A stretch of 21,308 bases of DNA, from positions 1-21,308 of the forward strand of contig CBDUQI010000088.1 of NCBI GenBank assembly GCA_965369325.1, in the 5' to 3' direction. The DNA comes from CBDUQI01 sp965369325 (lineage in GTDB: Bacteria > Pseudomonadota > Gammaproteobacteria > Steroidobacterales > JBCBZW01). Position numbers and translations under genes: made by a program. This document shows positions 1 to 9,971 of the stretch, piece after piece. Each line of letters opens with the position of its first letter. Positions within the stretch are counted from its first letter, which is position 1. Under the pieces are notes generated by a model. It was given only the letters and a program-made list of their open reading frames with translations. It searched no databases and was not told where the DNA came from.

Positions 1-3000
1 CGCAGATAACCGGTCGGATCGGTCGCGCTGAGCGGATTGTTCAATACGTAAGAATACGGATTGAGGCTTTGGCTGTTCTCTGGATATTGGATAAACGGAT
101 CAACGCCCAAGAACCGGCCGAGCGCCGGATCATAGCTGCGGCCGTTCATATGGATCAGGCCAACTGAGTCCAGATGTTCGTGCTGGGTAAACCCTCTTGG
201 GGTAACGGCCGAGCGTGCATCGGTAAAGGGATACAGTTGCTCAGCACTGTAGGGGAAGCCTGCCGCTCCGGCGTCTTCGGTCCACGTTGCTTTGCGCGGC
301 TTACCGAATACGTCGTAACTGTGGCGTTCCACCACTGTCCCGTCGGACTTGGCTATGGTGTCAACGGAACCCAGGTGATCGTCGAGCAGAAAGCTCCACT
401 CGGTCTTGTCGTAGACAGGAAGCGTTGCCGAATCCGATTCGGTGTACACCAGGTAACCGCCAATGTAGTGGCGCTGTTCGACAACCTGATCCGCACCAGG
501 CGAATCACTCACAACGTACTCAAACAGTGAGTCGACGTAGTAACTAACCTTGCTAGCGCCATTGTCCAGTTGTGTTTGCTTCCAGCGCACACCATCCGGG
601 CTATAGCGGAAGGTGACGTCCGAGTCCGGTGTGTCGATGGCTTCCGGCAAGTTGCCCATCGTATATGTCAGCAGGCGATCGTGGCTAGGGCCGTCTGATT
701 CGATCAGGTTACCGTTGGCGTCGTAGCTGTACTTCACGCTCCCGCCGCCGACCAACGCAACTTCAGTAACCGCGTTCGGTCCGGCAAAATTTGTCCAACT
801 GACGCCCGCGCCATCGTAGTCGTAAATGGTGGCGAAATCGGATTTCGCTTTCATGTTGCCGAGCCGGTCGTACTGGTACGTAACTGCCGGGAACGTAGTA
901 CCGGACCCGTCGGTAAGCTCTAAGTGAGTCTGCGTCAGTCGATGCAACGCGTCGTAATCATCAAAGTACTCTTTGACAGTTTGACTGTGGTTCTCTCGCC
1001 ATGCCATGTTCATGTAACCGTCGTAGCCGTAACTTAACCCCTGAACATCGGCGGTTTGAGCAGTACAGGTGCTTCCGGTGCCAACGCACAGCCCTTCAAC
1101 AAGGCCGGTTGCAGCATTGAACGCTTTAGACTGATTCAGCTTCCCGTCCCACCCGAACGACTGGGACGTCACTTGATTGCGAGCGTCCTGCGCGGTGATC
1201 GCCCGTAACACATTGCCCGTGCCGAGCTCGCTCTCCTGGTCCAGATATCCATAGGCGTTGTAGCGATAGCCAATGCTCATTCCGGTTGGATAGGTTAACG
1301 AGCTTGGGCGCCCAAGAGCATCGTATCCAGTGGTGGAATCGAAACTCATTGTCCCGACACCCATGTGCAGGGACGTGCTTGTTTGGGTGGGGCGCCCGTA
1401 GATGGCGTCGTAGAGGTAACTCTGCGTGTAGCCGGATTGGCTGTTCAGCGTCTTGGCCGTGTGCAGTTTGCCGATAAACGGTGCCTGCTCACTGCCCGCT
1501 GGGCCGTCGTAGACCCATTCCGCCACGGCTTCCAGGGTGGATGCTCCGGGGCGCTGTTCGTAGCGCTTTAGCGCTCGGCCGAGCTTGTCGTAGTCGTACT
1601 CCATGATGCCGCCATTCGCATCCACCTGGCGAACGATCTGGCCCAGTACGTCATGCACGAAACTCCAGGTGCCCCGGTTCGGATCAGCGAACTCGGTCTT
1701 TCGGCTAAGCCGGTCGTATTCAGCCGTAATCTGGTTTCCTTCCGGATCCTGAATCAGCACTGGATTGCCAAACGCATCATGTCGAAAATGGGTGCTAAGA
1801 ACATCTTCTGGAGATGGCAGCGAATCATCCACTTGCTCAGTGTGAACCAGTTGCCCAAGACTATTGCTTGTTCGGGAGACTTCAATGGTGCGTGAATCTG
1901 CAGTGACATCGATCCGGGTCTTCAGGCCCTCGTAGACATAGGCCGTCACCATTGCGTTCGGGGCAATCTTGGTTCCGGGACGATTCAAGACATCGAATCC
2001 GGCGAACACCGTATCGTATCGCGTCTCGCCCGCGTAGTAAGGCTCGGACTGGCGCTCTGTCCGGCCCAGTGAATCGAACTGGGTGTCCGTAAGGCGCAAA
2101 CGGCCATCAAAGCCCTGTACCGCGCTTCTTACGACACGACTGAACTGATCATAGTACTCAGTGGAGGTCGGGCTGCCAGCCTGACTGGATGTGATGGCGT
2201 ATCGCGCTTGGGCCGGGCACTCGAGTCCACAGTGCTCGTAGGTGACAGCCGTAGGAGGCAAGTCAACAACTCTTGTGCTAACCGCCCGCCCGAAGTTGTC
2301 GTGTCCGTTTGTCCCCGAAATACCATTCGGATCTGTCCCACTGAGCACAACCCCGTGAGCTGGGTCGAACGCTTGGCTGCTTACATGCCCCTCAGCATTG
2401 ATGGCACTTTGCGGAAAATAGCCGTTTGGTTCATACGTCGTTTTTGAAATTCGCTTGGTCACCGCAAGGGCCGGGTCTGTGACATCGGTGGTGTTGTTAT
2501 CGATTTGCTCGATAACATTGCCATAGGTGTCGTACTTGATCTCTCGATAAGACGCGAGTTGTGCATCGCCTAGTTCGTTTCTCTGCTTCTTAACTTTGCG
2601 CTTGCCGGCGGCCACGCTATCTCCGTAGTAGAGAAAGTTGACGTTGCGAGTCTCGGTGTGAGATACCCCGCCGCTTGTGCTCACCCAATCGGGTCCCGTA
2701 GGGAAAGGCGCCACTTTTTGCACAACGGTGGCTTCAACCGTTTGATTGTTGAGACGACACAACCACCAACTCGCGGTGACATTGGAATATGTGCTGGTGG
2801 TAATCGTCGTGTGCTCAACAAAACTATCTTCCTGCACTTTTTCGACGCGAGTCACGCATCCGTTAGTGCCGATGTCGATATCCGTGAGCACCGTGCCAGT
2901 TTGCACGTAGTTATTGTTGGGTTCTTGCGTGGTCTGCTCAACGATGTCGGCATAGACAAACTGCGCACCGCCTGCCGTTGGATTAGCGTCCCAGGTTGTG

Positions 3001-6000
3001 AGCGTTCGGCTAATGAACTGCGTATCTGGCTGAGCGCCCAGTTCAAAGATTGTTATTTTCTTCGGTCGTCCGATGAGTGGAAACGTAAGGTCAATCTCGG
3101 ATTCTGTGACTAACCCTTGCGCCTGGTCTGTTACTTCTACGTACTCGAATCCAAGAAAGCCACGGCCTTGCAAGTGGTACCTGGCATTTCGATAGTAGTA
3201 ACTCGTGAGGTTAGTGTCGTTGTCGATTCCGTTGCTTTGCGCTAAGGACTGCACCACCTGCATAGTGCTAGCGAAGTTCATCTCCGGGAAGTTGTTCACC
3301 TGCGCTGCAGAGGCAAGATCGTAAACGGCGCTGCTGCCTGTGGAAGCGTAAGTAATTTGCGCCTGCCGCCCTAAACCGTCGCGAATATCACTGATCATGT
3401 CCGGATGTGGACCGCGCCGAAGTCTAACGTCGGCATGTGGTTCCGGCTGCAGTTGATCGTGAGCACCTGAGGCCGGGGTCAGCAGATCATCCAGCCCGTC
3501 CGCGTTCAAGTCCAGGTTGCGCCCGCCACTCAATGGCATCCGTATTCCGGTGGATAGAGGTGCGGAAAAATTCTCGCCATTGAACTGCATCACATCCCAG
3601 GTGTACTCGTCTTCGATAGCGACAAAATCAACACCTTCGCATTCCATTTCCGTCGGCGAAACCGGAACGCATGGGCCGTAAGCGTCAGTCTGCTTGACTG
3701 CTGGCAACAACAGATCCAGATCACCATCACCGTCGTAGTCAATCACTTGAATAAAGTAGGCGAGCCGCTCCGGTGACAGGGCAAAGTGGCTCCCGCGCGG
3801 GGTGGGAGCCGAGAACGGTGAGTCGTGACCAGTATCGATCACTTCAAATCCAGATCCGGTGTTCAGGTGCAGGTACATACGGCCGTTGGGGTCAGACTCC
3901 GCGTCCTGTGCGATGACAAAGTCCGTGAGTCCATCGCCGTTGAAATCCCCTTGAATCGGCGGCACTGGCTGCTCCAGATTTGTCGCCTCTTCTTGAATCC
4001 CTTCATCAAAGTACTCATAACTGCCGTATCCCACTTGCGGGAGAACGTTTGCGATGACCTGGAACGAGGTTCCTTGAGAAAGCAACAATCGAGGTTGAGC
4101 ACCGTTGGGCTGCAGGGCAAGCAAATCCGACTTTCCGTCGCCGTTGTATTCGATCACGCGAACCGCAATGTCGTCACCCACATCTACGGTGGATGCCTGC
4201 TCTTGAAAGCCGGTCTGCGTGCGTAGGTGGATGCGCCACTTGTCCTGGTATCGCGTGACGATATCCTGCTTGCCGTCACCGTTAACGTCTAACACCATGT
4301 AGTGCCCGGCGGGCGGTTCGCGGTTGTCGTGCGGCGCCGGGAAATCGCTGGGAGTGCTCACCTTAATGCCGGTGTCATGAGTCTGCACGTTGTTGTTCGC
4401 ATCGAACCAAACGATGCCTATCGTGCCCTCATCTTCAACTGGCGGGGGAGAACACGCACTCATTCTTTCAGCCGCGCTGGGAGGAAGCCGCGAGCTTCGA
4501 GCGAGGCCTATCTCGATTTCTTTTACGCCACTGTATCCACCGCCCACTCCGCCGCTATTGAACGCCTGCACACGAAATTGCCAGGCACCCGTCTGGTGTC
4601 CAACAAAATTATACTGCGATGCGGTACTCGTTGCGTAATCAGTCCAGGAACCGCTTATTGCCGGGCGACGCTGGATGACATAGCACGTGGCGTTGCTTGC
4701 GTTGGTCCAGTCGCCGGAAAAATCTCCATCTTCATCAAATCTCGGCAACGATACCCAGCTTGAAGTGCCGGGCGGATTTGGCGTCACCGTGCCGAAGGGC
4801 GCAGTGAAATCACTCTTACCGTCGTGATTCCAGTCGATCATGGGATTATTCGACAGTCGCACGCCGTCTTCGACTGTCGCGTTAATCGATAACGGGCCCT
4901 CAAGCGTTCCGAAACCGTCTTCCTGGCCATCCCAACGGTATAGGCCCGCTGCACCAAAGTAGATAAAGTCCGCGCGCCCATTTCCGTCGAGATCAACATA
5001 TCCGTGATCAAATAGACTCAATGCTCCGCCATCGTGAAACGATCCGGCTGGACCTGTCTGAATACCTGGGAAGTTATTCTGAGTCGAAAAACCGGCCGTG
5101 CCCTGCCAATCGAAAGTGCTCGGGGGCAAACACTGCTCATTCGCGCCGTTGATGTCATAGGCGCACTCGGTAATCGAGTTGAGCAATGACCGCTGAGTGA
5201 CTGCACTCAACTCGTAACCTAACGAGTATCGGCGTACCGGCCGCGTGCCCACAAACGTTTCAACGCTTGCCAGTCTTCGGGTCGTACGCCGCTTACTTCC
5301 GGCGAAGTAACTTACGGTGATATCCGGCCGTGGATCGAGTAGGGTGTCGTTGTATTCAAAGCGAACGTAGCGAAGTGCCGACGCAGGCGTAGGATGTGTG
5401 TACGAAATCTCCTCCAACATGTACTCGCCGTCGGTGCTCATACCCGAAAGATCGTATGAATATTGAATTTCGTTGCTGTGACGATCGGTCTTCTTTATTA
5501 GCGGCCACACAAAATTGTCACTACGCCCCTGAGCCACAACCACCTGGTTGCCGCCGTAAGTCAGGATCATTCCGTTTTTGGCTTCTACGGTGAAGGTCGT
5601 CGGCTGCCCGTTTCCGTCGTAGTTCAGCGTGATGCGCGAAAAATTGTCGATTTCTGTACGATACTGTGAATTGTCAGCACCGTAGGCGCTACCGCTACTT
5701 AGCAACAACCGCTGGCCATCCATGCAGTAGCGATCGTTCGCACTAAAGCTCACACCATCCACGAAACCGTCGTGCACAATTGTCGGGCCGCAGCGGAAGA
5801 TGGTTGAACCCGCCGACAACGACCAGCCTACCCCCAGTCGCCCGTTGCCGCTGCGACTGTTGTAGGTAAGCGCAACCCCCGGCGCCACGCCGGCTCGCCC
5901 TGGCGGCACCATAATCGGAACTCGATAACTCGCAGCACCGCCAGCGACGTTCAGGTCTCCCTTCACGGCACCTACCGCTGGGTTGCCGAGCACATCATCG

Positions 6001-7214
6001 CCAAGCACGGTGACCGCGTCGGTGGCGTGAACAGCGGCACTGCTGACGAAACCGTTTCCGGCGAAAGTCACTATTTTGTTGCTGCCGCTCGCCGCCGTAG
6101 ACTGCAAGTACAGCCCGCTAAGCGAGCCGCCGCCGAAGCTTCCGCCAATGGCGGTGAACGCCTGTGCAGACCAATCCACGCCGAAATCACCGTTATTCAG
6201 CGTCTGCACACTGGATTGCGTGGAGAATCCAGTGCTCGTACCATCTGCCTGGATCACATAGCTGGGATCCGAAGAATCTTTGGCCTGTAGAAAGATGTCG
6301 TCGATTTGATCACCGTTGGCATCCAGCACCACAATCTCGTGTGAACCTGCTGACCAATCAACCCCGAAGTCATCGCTATCCCATGTTTGCAAGATCTGGA
6401 CTGGGCCGCCATTCATGCGGACTAAACCAAACGAATCGGGCCCAAGCCTCATCACCGGGAAGTCCACTACAGATGCGATGATTACGGGGCGGGGCTTCGC
6501 GATCACCAGTAACTCATCGCCGGGTATTGCATCGAAGTTGCCTGCGACCACAGTGGATTCGAATAGCGTCCAACCAAGATCACTCTGCAACGGGTCATCA
6601 ACCCAGCTTTGCACGACAGTAAACATCGCGCCTGTACCGCCTCCCAGCGCCACCGCATTGATGCCACCCCGTGTGCGGGCCTGAAGAAACAGATCGTCGG
6701 ACCCATCCGCGTTAAAATCACCCACGACGATCGTGTGCGTATCCCTAGACAGGTCCGTAAGCAGCTCGTCGTTCCCTATCGTCTGAGTAATTGACTCGAA
6801 GCGCGCGTTCCCGTCACTAACCAACACGCGGTGGCTTTGGTTCGCTCGCCCCAGCAAAAAGATGTCAGCCTGACCACTTGGGTCGCCGTCGAAATTACCT
6901 ATGAATACGTCGGAATCGCCGACGGCCCAATCCAGCCCAAGATAGTCGGCAGCCCAACGCTGATTTATGCTCGTCGGCGTGCCGCTAGGCTCTGACAACA
7001 CAATTGATACGGTCTGGGACGAATCGATGGGGCGCACCAGCAGATCATCTTTTGCATCACCGTTGAAATCACCGGCTAGCAACTCGTACTGTTCCGCATC
7101 CCAAGTATCAGCAACGGCAGGGAGCGCGATACAGCACCAAATGCTCAACACTGCAATCGTAAAAAACGGCCCAGCGTGGTGCGTGCCCGTTGTCGCTTTC
7201 TTTGCTACATACAT
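1..7214 (-). CDS. Giant secreted SpvB/TcdB-like RHS-repeat protein, C-terminus beyond window
   Basis: Partial at the left edge, at least 2404 residues; in-frame translation checked at both ends and at several internal points. The start is ATG at 7214, or GTG two codons upstream. Residues 1-35 are a Sec signal peptide (LPAVA then DTWDAEQ). Domains in order: FG-GAP/VCBS propeller repeats (~45-400, e.g. DFNGDAKDDLL, DFNADGSDDLF); SpvB domain (~412-640; GDLNVAGGAASYRVPI, LTYNSRSGNGRLGVGWSLS); more FG-GAP repeats (e.g. DVNGDGKQDIV) split by an FN3-like domain (~815-905); a TcdB-middle-like segment (~1260-1380; YHLQGRGFLGFEYVEV); YD/RHS repeats from ~1500; and the RHS-associated core (RGFTQHEHLDSVGLIHMNGR, RSYDPALGRF, NPYSYVLNNPLSATDPTGYL). 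In this family the RHS shell encloses a C-terminal polymorphic tip, often a toxin; that tip is not visible. The family is certain, a toxic function is inferred. Confidence 0.93.
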   Translation of the reverse strand, partial: MYVAKKATTGTHHAGPFFTIAVLSIWCCIALPAVADTWDAEQYELLAGDFNGDAKDDLLVRPIDSSQTVSIVLSEPSGTPTSINQRWAADYLGLDWAVGDSDVFIGNFDGDPSGQADIFLLGRANQSHRVLVSDGNARFESITQTIGNDELLTDLSRDTHTIVVGDFNADGSDDLFLQARTRGGINAVALGGGTGAMFTVVQSWVDDPLQSDLGWTLFESTVVAGNFDAIPGDELLVIAKPRPVIIASVVDFPVMRLGPDSFGLVRMNGGPVQILQTWDSDDFGVDWSAGSHEIVVLDANGDQIDDIFLQAKDSSDPSYVIQADGTSTGFSTQSSVQTLNNGDFGVDWSAQAFTAIGGSFGGGSLSGLYLQSTAASGSNKIVTFAGNGFVSSAAVHATDAVTVLGDDVLGNPAVGAVKGDLNVAGGAASYRVPIMVPPGRAGVAPGVALTYNSRSGNGRLGVGWSLSAGSTIFRCGPTIVHDGFVDGVSFSANDRYCMDGQRLLLSSGSAYGADNSQYRTEIDNFSRITLNYDGNGQPTTFTVEAKNGMILTYGGNQVVVAQGRSDNFVWPLIKKTDRHSNEIQYSYDLSGMSTDGEYMLEEISYTHPTPASALRYVRFEYNDTLLDPRPDITVSYFAGSKRRTTRRLASVETFVGTRPVRRYSLGYELSAVTQRSLLNSITECAYDINGANEQCLPPSTFDWQGTAGFSTQNNFPGIQTGPAGSFHDGGALSLFDHGYVDLDGNGRADFIYFGAAGLYRWDGQEDGFGTLEGPLSINATVEDGVRLSNNPMIDWNHDGKSDFTAPFGTVTPNPPGTSSWVSLPRFDEDGDFSGDWTNASNATCYVIQRRPAISGSWTDYATSTASQYNFVGHQTGAWQFRVQAFNSGGVGGGYSGVKEIEIGLARSSRLPPSAAERMSACSPPPVEDEGTIGIVWFDANNNVQTHDTGIKVSTPSDFPAPHDNREPPAGHYMVLDVNGDGKQDIVTRYQDKWRIHLRTQTGFQEQASTVDVGDDIAVRVIEYNGDGKSDLLALQPNGAQPRLLLSQGTSFQVIANVLPQVGYGSYEYFDEGIQEEATNLEQPVPPIQGDFNGDGLTDFVIAQDAESDPNGRMYLHLNTGSGFEVIDTGHDSPFSAPTPRGSHFALSPERLAYFIQVIDYDGDGDLDLLLPAVKQTDAYGPCVPVSPTEMECEGVDFVAIEDEYTWDVMQFNGENFSAPLSTGIRMPLSGGRNLDLNADGLDDLLTPASGAHDQLQPEPHADVRLRRGPHPDMISDIRDGLGRQAQITYASTGSSAVYDLASAAQVNNFPEMNFASTMQVVQSLAQSNGIDNDTNLTSYYYRNARYHLQGRGFLGFEYVEVTDQAQGLVTESEIDLTFPLIGRPKKITIFELGAQPDTQFISRTLTTWDANPTAGGAQFVYADIVEQTTQEPNNNYVQTGTVLTDIDIGTNGCVTRVEKVQEDSFVEHTTITTSTYSNVTASWWLCRLNNQTVEATVVQKVAPFPTGPDWVSTSGGVSHTETRNVNFLYYGDSVAAGKRKVKKQRNELGDAQLASYREIKYDTYGNVIEQIDNNTTDVTDPALAVTKRISKTTYEPNGYFPQSAINAEGHVSSQAFDPAHGVVLSGTDPNGISGTNGHDNFGRAVSTRVVDLPPTAVTYEHCGLECPAQARYAITSSQAGSPTSTEYYDQFSRVVRSAVQGFDGRLRLTDTQFDSLGRTERQSEPYYAGETRYDTVFAGFDVLNRPGTKIAPNAMVTAYVYEGLKTRIDVTADSRTIEVSRTSNSLGQLVHTEQVDDSLPSPEDVLSTHFRHDAFGNPVLIQDPEGNQITAEYDRLSRKTEFADPNRGTWSFVHDVLGQIVRQVDANGGIMEYDYDKLGRALKRYEQRPGASTLEAVAEWVYDGPAGSEQAPFIGKLHTAKTLNSQSGYTQSYLYDAIYGRPTQTSTSLHMGVGTMSFDSTTGYDALGRPSSLTYPTGMSIGYRYNAYGYLDQESELGTGNVLRAITAQDARNQVTSQSFGWDGKLNQSKAFNAATGLVEGLCVGTGSTCTAQTADVQGLSYGYDGYMNMAWRENHSQTVKEYFDDYDALHRLTQTHLELTDGSGTTFPAVTYQYDRLGNMKAKSDFATIYDYDGAGVSWTNFAGPNAVTEVALVGGGSVKYSYDANGNLIESDGPSHDRLLTYTMGNLPEAIDTPDSDVTFRYSPDGVRWKQTQLDNGASKVSYYVDSLFEYVVSDSPGADQVVEQRHYIGGYLVYTESDSATLPVYDKTEWSFLLDDHLGSVDTIAKSDGTVVERHSYDVFGKPRKATWTEDAGAAGFPYSAEQLYPFTDARSAVTPRGFTQHEHLDSVGLIHMNGRSYDPALGRFLGVDPFIQYPENSQSLNPYSYVLNNPLSATDPTGYL

Positions 7215-7597
7215 GTTCACGAAGTTCCCATCTGTGTGTGTCTGGATCCCGATTCAACGTGTCGCCCGCCGTACACGCCCCCATTAACATAGCGGAAATT
7301 GAGGTCTTAGGCACATTACCTGTCTGGCCGGGCGACAGAATCCCGGAGGGACTCTAACCCGGCACTTCGCGGCCCAGGGGTCCTACGTGATTGCGTAATC
7401 GACGATCGAAAGCCAGATTTATCATTGTGCTGATGCACTCCAACCAATTACGGCGCCTGTCACTACGCTGTCAAACCTGCGGCTACCTCCGAGCCGCTGG
7501 CAGCATCCAGCGTCGCTGGGCGCGGTTCGGCCTTGATGCATCAGGCGGCGGGGGTTATGTTCTTGGCATTAGATAACAACTGCCAACGGACCCCACA
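7215..7597. other. Divergent intergenic region between the RHS gene and the S9 peptidase gene
   Basis: These 383 bases must hold the promoters of both divergent genes. No credible ORF is present. Visible elements are a short CCGGG/CCCGG inverted repeat (7328-7346), a hyphenated palindrome CCAGC-gtc-GCTGG (7507-7519) just upstream of a candidate plus-strand promoter, and a weak TATGTT box facing the RHS gene (around 7290) without a good -35. No tRNA or known riboswitch could be recognised. Confidence 0.6.
7533..7561 (+). promoter_or_regulatory. Candidate sigma-70 promoter for the S9 peptidase
   Basis: TTGATG (7533-7538), a 17-base spacer, then TATGTT (7556-7561). This gives a leader of about 30 bases before the ATG at 7598. 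The spacing is ideal and the boxes are reasonable, but this is consensus matching only. Confidence 0.35.
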
Positions 7598-9634
7598 ATG
7601 AACAAGATACTCGTACTGCTCGCCACGCTGGTCCTGTGCGGCGGCGCGCCGATGAGCCAGGCCACGCCACTCACGCTCGAGGACATCAGTAAGATTAAGC
7701 GGGTGACCACCGTGCGGATGAACCCGGCCGGTGATCGAATCGCCTACCGGTTGCAGGTGCCGCGCGAGATTTACAAGGACGATGACGGCAAGGCCTATCA
7801 CGAGCTGCATGTCACCGACCTGGAAGGTCATTCGACCGCGTACGTCACCGGCGATGTGGATATCTCCGAATTCACCTGGTCCGCCGATGGCGAGGCAATT
7901 TTCTTCCTGGCAAAACGGGATGAAGATGCCGACTTCAATTCGCTCTACCGGATCGCGCTGGCTGGCGGCGAAGCGGAGCAACTGTTCACGCACGTCAATT
8001 CCATTAGCAAGATCTATCCGTCGCCGGATGGCCAGGGCATCGCGTTCACCGCCACCGATGCACCGCCCGAAAAGCATAAGGAGCTGGAGGAGAAGGGCTT
8101 CAAGGCCCTCATCTATGAAGAGTCGGTGCTGCCGGTCAAGGTCTGGATGCTGGACCTCGCCACCCTTGAGGCAAGCGCCACCGAGTTACCAGGCTCGGCG
8201 CACTCATTCACCTGGTCTGGCGACGGCAACCGCTTTGCGGTCGCGCTGGCGCCATCGCCGCTGGTCGACGACAGCTACACCTCGCAGGATATCTACATCG
8301 TCAATACGGCGAACGCGAAGGTGACCAGTCGCGTCGGCACCGTCGGCAAACTCGGTGGATTCAAGTTCTCGCCGAACGGTAAACATGTGGCCTACATCGG
8401 CAGTGTGGACATAAACGACCCGAAAGAAGGGCGACTGTACGTCGCATCATCCGGCGGGCTTGGGCGGCAGCGTGAGGTCGTGCCCGGGTACATGGGGCAC
8501 GTGGGTGATTTTATCTGGCAAGACAATGAGAACATACGCTGGCTGGGCAATCGCGGTACCTACACAGAGTGGAAATCCGCCTCAATTGCCGAGGGCGCAT
8601 CGCCCGGCGTGGCACCTTCCTCAGGGCCGATTATCCGCAACGTACATGGCAATCCAGGCCAGAGTGCGGCAGCGGCGCTGGCCGAGATGCCGGGGCATCC
8701 GACAGAGCTCTACGTGCTTCGCGACGGCGCTGAGCCAATCCGGCTGACCGATTCAAACCCATGGCTCAGTGAGCGCACACTGGCCCGGCAGGAAGTTATC
8801 ACCTACCAGGCGCGTGACGGACTCACGCTGGAGGCGATCTTGCTTCATCCGGCCAAACGCAAAGCAGGCGGCAATCCGCTCATCGTAATCGCGCACGGCG
8901 GGCCGGAATCGCATTTCTCCGACGGATGGATGACCACCTACGGCCGGCCAGGGCAGGTGTTCGCCGCCAATGACTATGCCGTGGTCTATCCCAATTACCG
9001 CGGTAGCACCGGGCGCGGTGTCGAGTTCACGAAACTCGATCAGCACGACTACGCCGAAGAGGAGTTCAACGATCTGGTTGACGCCAAACGGCATCTGGTG
9101 AAACAACGGCTGGTGGATAAGGATCGCGTCGGCATCACCGGCGGGTCTTATGGCGGCTATGCAAGCATGTGGAGCGCCAGCGCCCTCACCGAAGAGTACG
9201 CCGCAGCCGTCGCGTTTGTCGGCATCTCCGACCAAATATCAAAATTCGGCACCGGCGATATTCCTTATGAGATGTACAACGTGCATTCACGTGCGTGGCC
9301 CTGGGAGGACTGGATGTGGTTGTTAAAGCGCAGTCCCATCTACCACGCCGGCAAGACCAAGACACCGCTGCTGATCATGCACGGCGACAAAGATCCGCGC
9401 GTGCACCCGAGCCAGTCGCTGGAGATGTACCGCTTCGTCAAAATTCGTACGCAGACGCCGGTGCGGTTGGTAATGTATCCCGGCGAGGGTCATGGCAATA
9501 GGAACACCGCCGCCCAGTACGACTATTCGCTGCGCCTGATGCGCTGGATGGATCACTACCTGAAGGGCCCAGGTGGTGAGGCGCCACCGTACGAGTTGAA
9601 CCATGCGCAAAGGCTGGAGGCGGCAGCCGAATAG
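7598..9634 (+). CDS. Secreted prolyl-oligopeptidase-family (S9) serine peptidase
   Basis: A 678-residue exported peptidase. Residues 1-22 form a signal peptide ending SQA before TPLTLED. The N-terminal two thirds has WD40-like propeller strands of the S9 family (e.g. MNPAGDRIAYR, FTWSADGEAIFFLAKRDED, IYPSPDGQGIAFTA). The C-terminal alpha/beta-hydrolase domain (from ~400) shows an HGGPESH oxyanion-type motif, nucleophile motif GGSYGGY with Ser517, Asp599 in HGDKDPRV, and His632 in GEGHGN, so the triad is complete. Length and layout fit acylaminoacyl-/dipeptidyl-peptidase-like S9 enzymes acting on oligopeptides in the periplasm or outside the cell. The exact specificity (S9A/B/C) cannot be read by eye. 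The ribosome site is weak (ACGGA about 8 bases ahead). It is followed by a long hairpin and appears monocistronic. Confidence 0.95.
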   Translation: MNKILVLLATLVLCGGAPMSQATPLTLEDISKIKRVTTVRMNPAGDRIAYRLQVPREIYKDDDGKAYHELHVTDLEGHSTAYVTGDVDISEFTWSADGEAIFFLAKRDEDADFNSLYRIALAGGEAEQLFTHVNSISKIYPSPDGQGIAFTATDAPPEKHKELEEKGFKALIYEESVLPVKVWMLDLATLEASATELPGSAHSFTWSGDGNRFAVALAPSPLVDDSYTSQDIYIVNTANAKVTSRVGTVGKLGGFKFSPNGKHVAYIGSVDINDPKEGRLYVASSGGLGRQREVVPGYMGHVGDFIWQDNENIRWLGNRGTYTEWKSASIAEGASPGVAPSSGPIIRNVHGNPGQSAAAALAEMPGHPTELYVLRDGAEPIRLTDSNPWLSERTLARQEVITYQARDGLTLEAILLHPAKRKAGGNPLIVIAHGGPESHFSDGWMTTYGRPGQVFAANDYAVVYPNYRGSTGRGVEFTKLDQHDYAEEEFNDLVDAKRHLVKQRLVDKDRVGITGGSYGGYASMWSASALTEEYAAAVAFVGISDQISKFGTGDIPYEMYNVHSRAWPWEDWMWLLKRSPIYHAGKTKTPLLIMHGDKDPRVHPSQSLEMYRFVKIRTQTPVRLVMYPGEGHGNRNTAAQYDYSLRLMRWMDHYLKGPGGEAPPYELNHAQRLEAAAE

Positions 9635-9656
9635 TTAGCCGATACGCCGCGCCGAC

Positions 9657-9700
9657 GCCTGGCGTGCATGATCGTGACGGGCGGTCATCGCACGCCAGGC
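9657..9700 (+). terminator. Long hairpin 22 bases behind the S9 peptidase stop, possible terminator
   Basis: A perfect 11-base stem (GCCTGGCGTGC, 9657-9667, with GCACGCCAGGC, 9690-9700) is extended inward by ATGA/TCAT with one bulged C. No U-tract follows, so it may be a 3'-stabilising or Rho-assisted end rather than a classical intrinsic terminator. Confidence 0.5.
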
Positions 9701-9930
9701 CGGCAATCGCTGGCGCGGATGCAAAATCTCAGTTCAACGCGCGCAAGACGCGCTCGCCCCCCCCTGATCTGCCGTAACAACGGTAACCGAACGCATCCAT
9801 CCTTGTTGCGCGTTGTTCACCGAATGCCTCGAGCCGACAGCACAGCGCCACGATTCACCGGACGGTTCGCTTCGTCGTGTTCGCGTCAGATCTGTGTTCC
9901 TTCCGTGCATGTTACGGCGTCACAATTCAA

Positions 9931-9955
9931 GGTGCGGCCGCGTGTGGACCGCACC
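9931..9955 (+). promoter_or_regulatory. Inverted repeat in the leader of the 1500-residue protein
   Basis: GGTGCGG (9931-9937) and CCGCACC (9949-9955) form a perfect 7-base inverted repeat around an 11-base loop. It ends 16 bases before the Shine-Dalgarno sequence. It could be an operator or an mRNA hairpin near the ribosome site; no binding protein can be named. Confidence 0.3.
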
Positions 9956-9971
9956 ATAACGAACCAACATT

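Noticed and set aside
2658..4763. Plus-strand frames of 130-150 codons opposite the RHS gene
   Set aside because: The minus-strand RHS frame is continuous and rich in family motifs; these are shadows.
7340..7362. GGGACTCTAACCC resembling a tRNA T-arm
   Set aside because: Loop does not fit TTCRANY and no acceptor, D or anticodon arms surround it.
7541..8077. 178-codon minus-strand frame over the start of the S9 peptidase
   Set aside because: Mirror frame of a clear peptidase gene; no domain, no ribosome site.
8753..9235. 160-codon minus-strand frame in the S9 peptidase
   Set aside because: Lies opposite the catalytic domain of the peptidase and has no features of its own.
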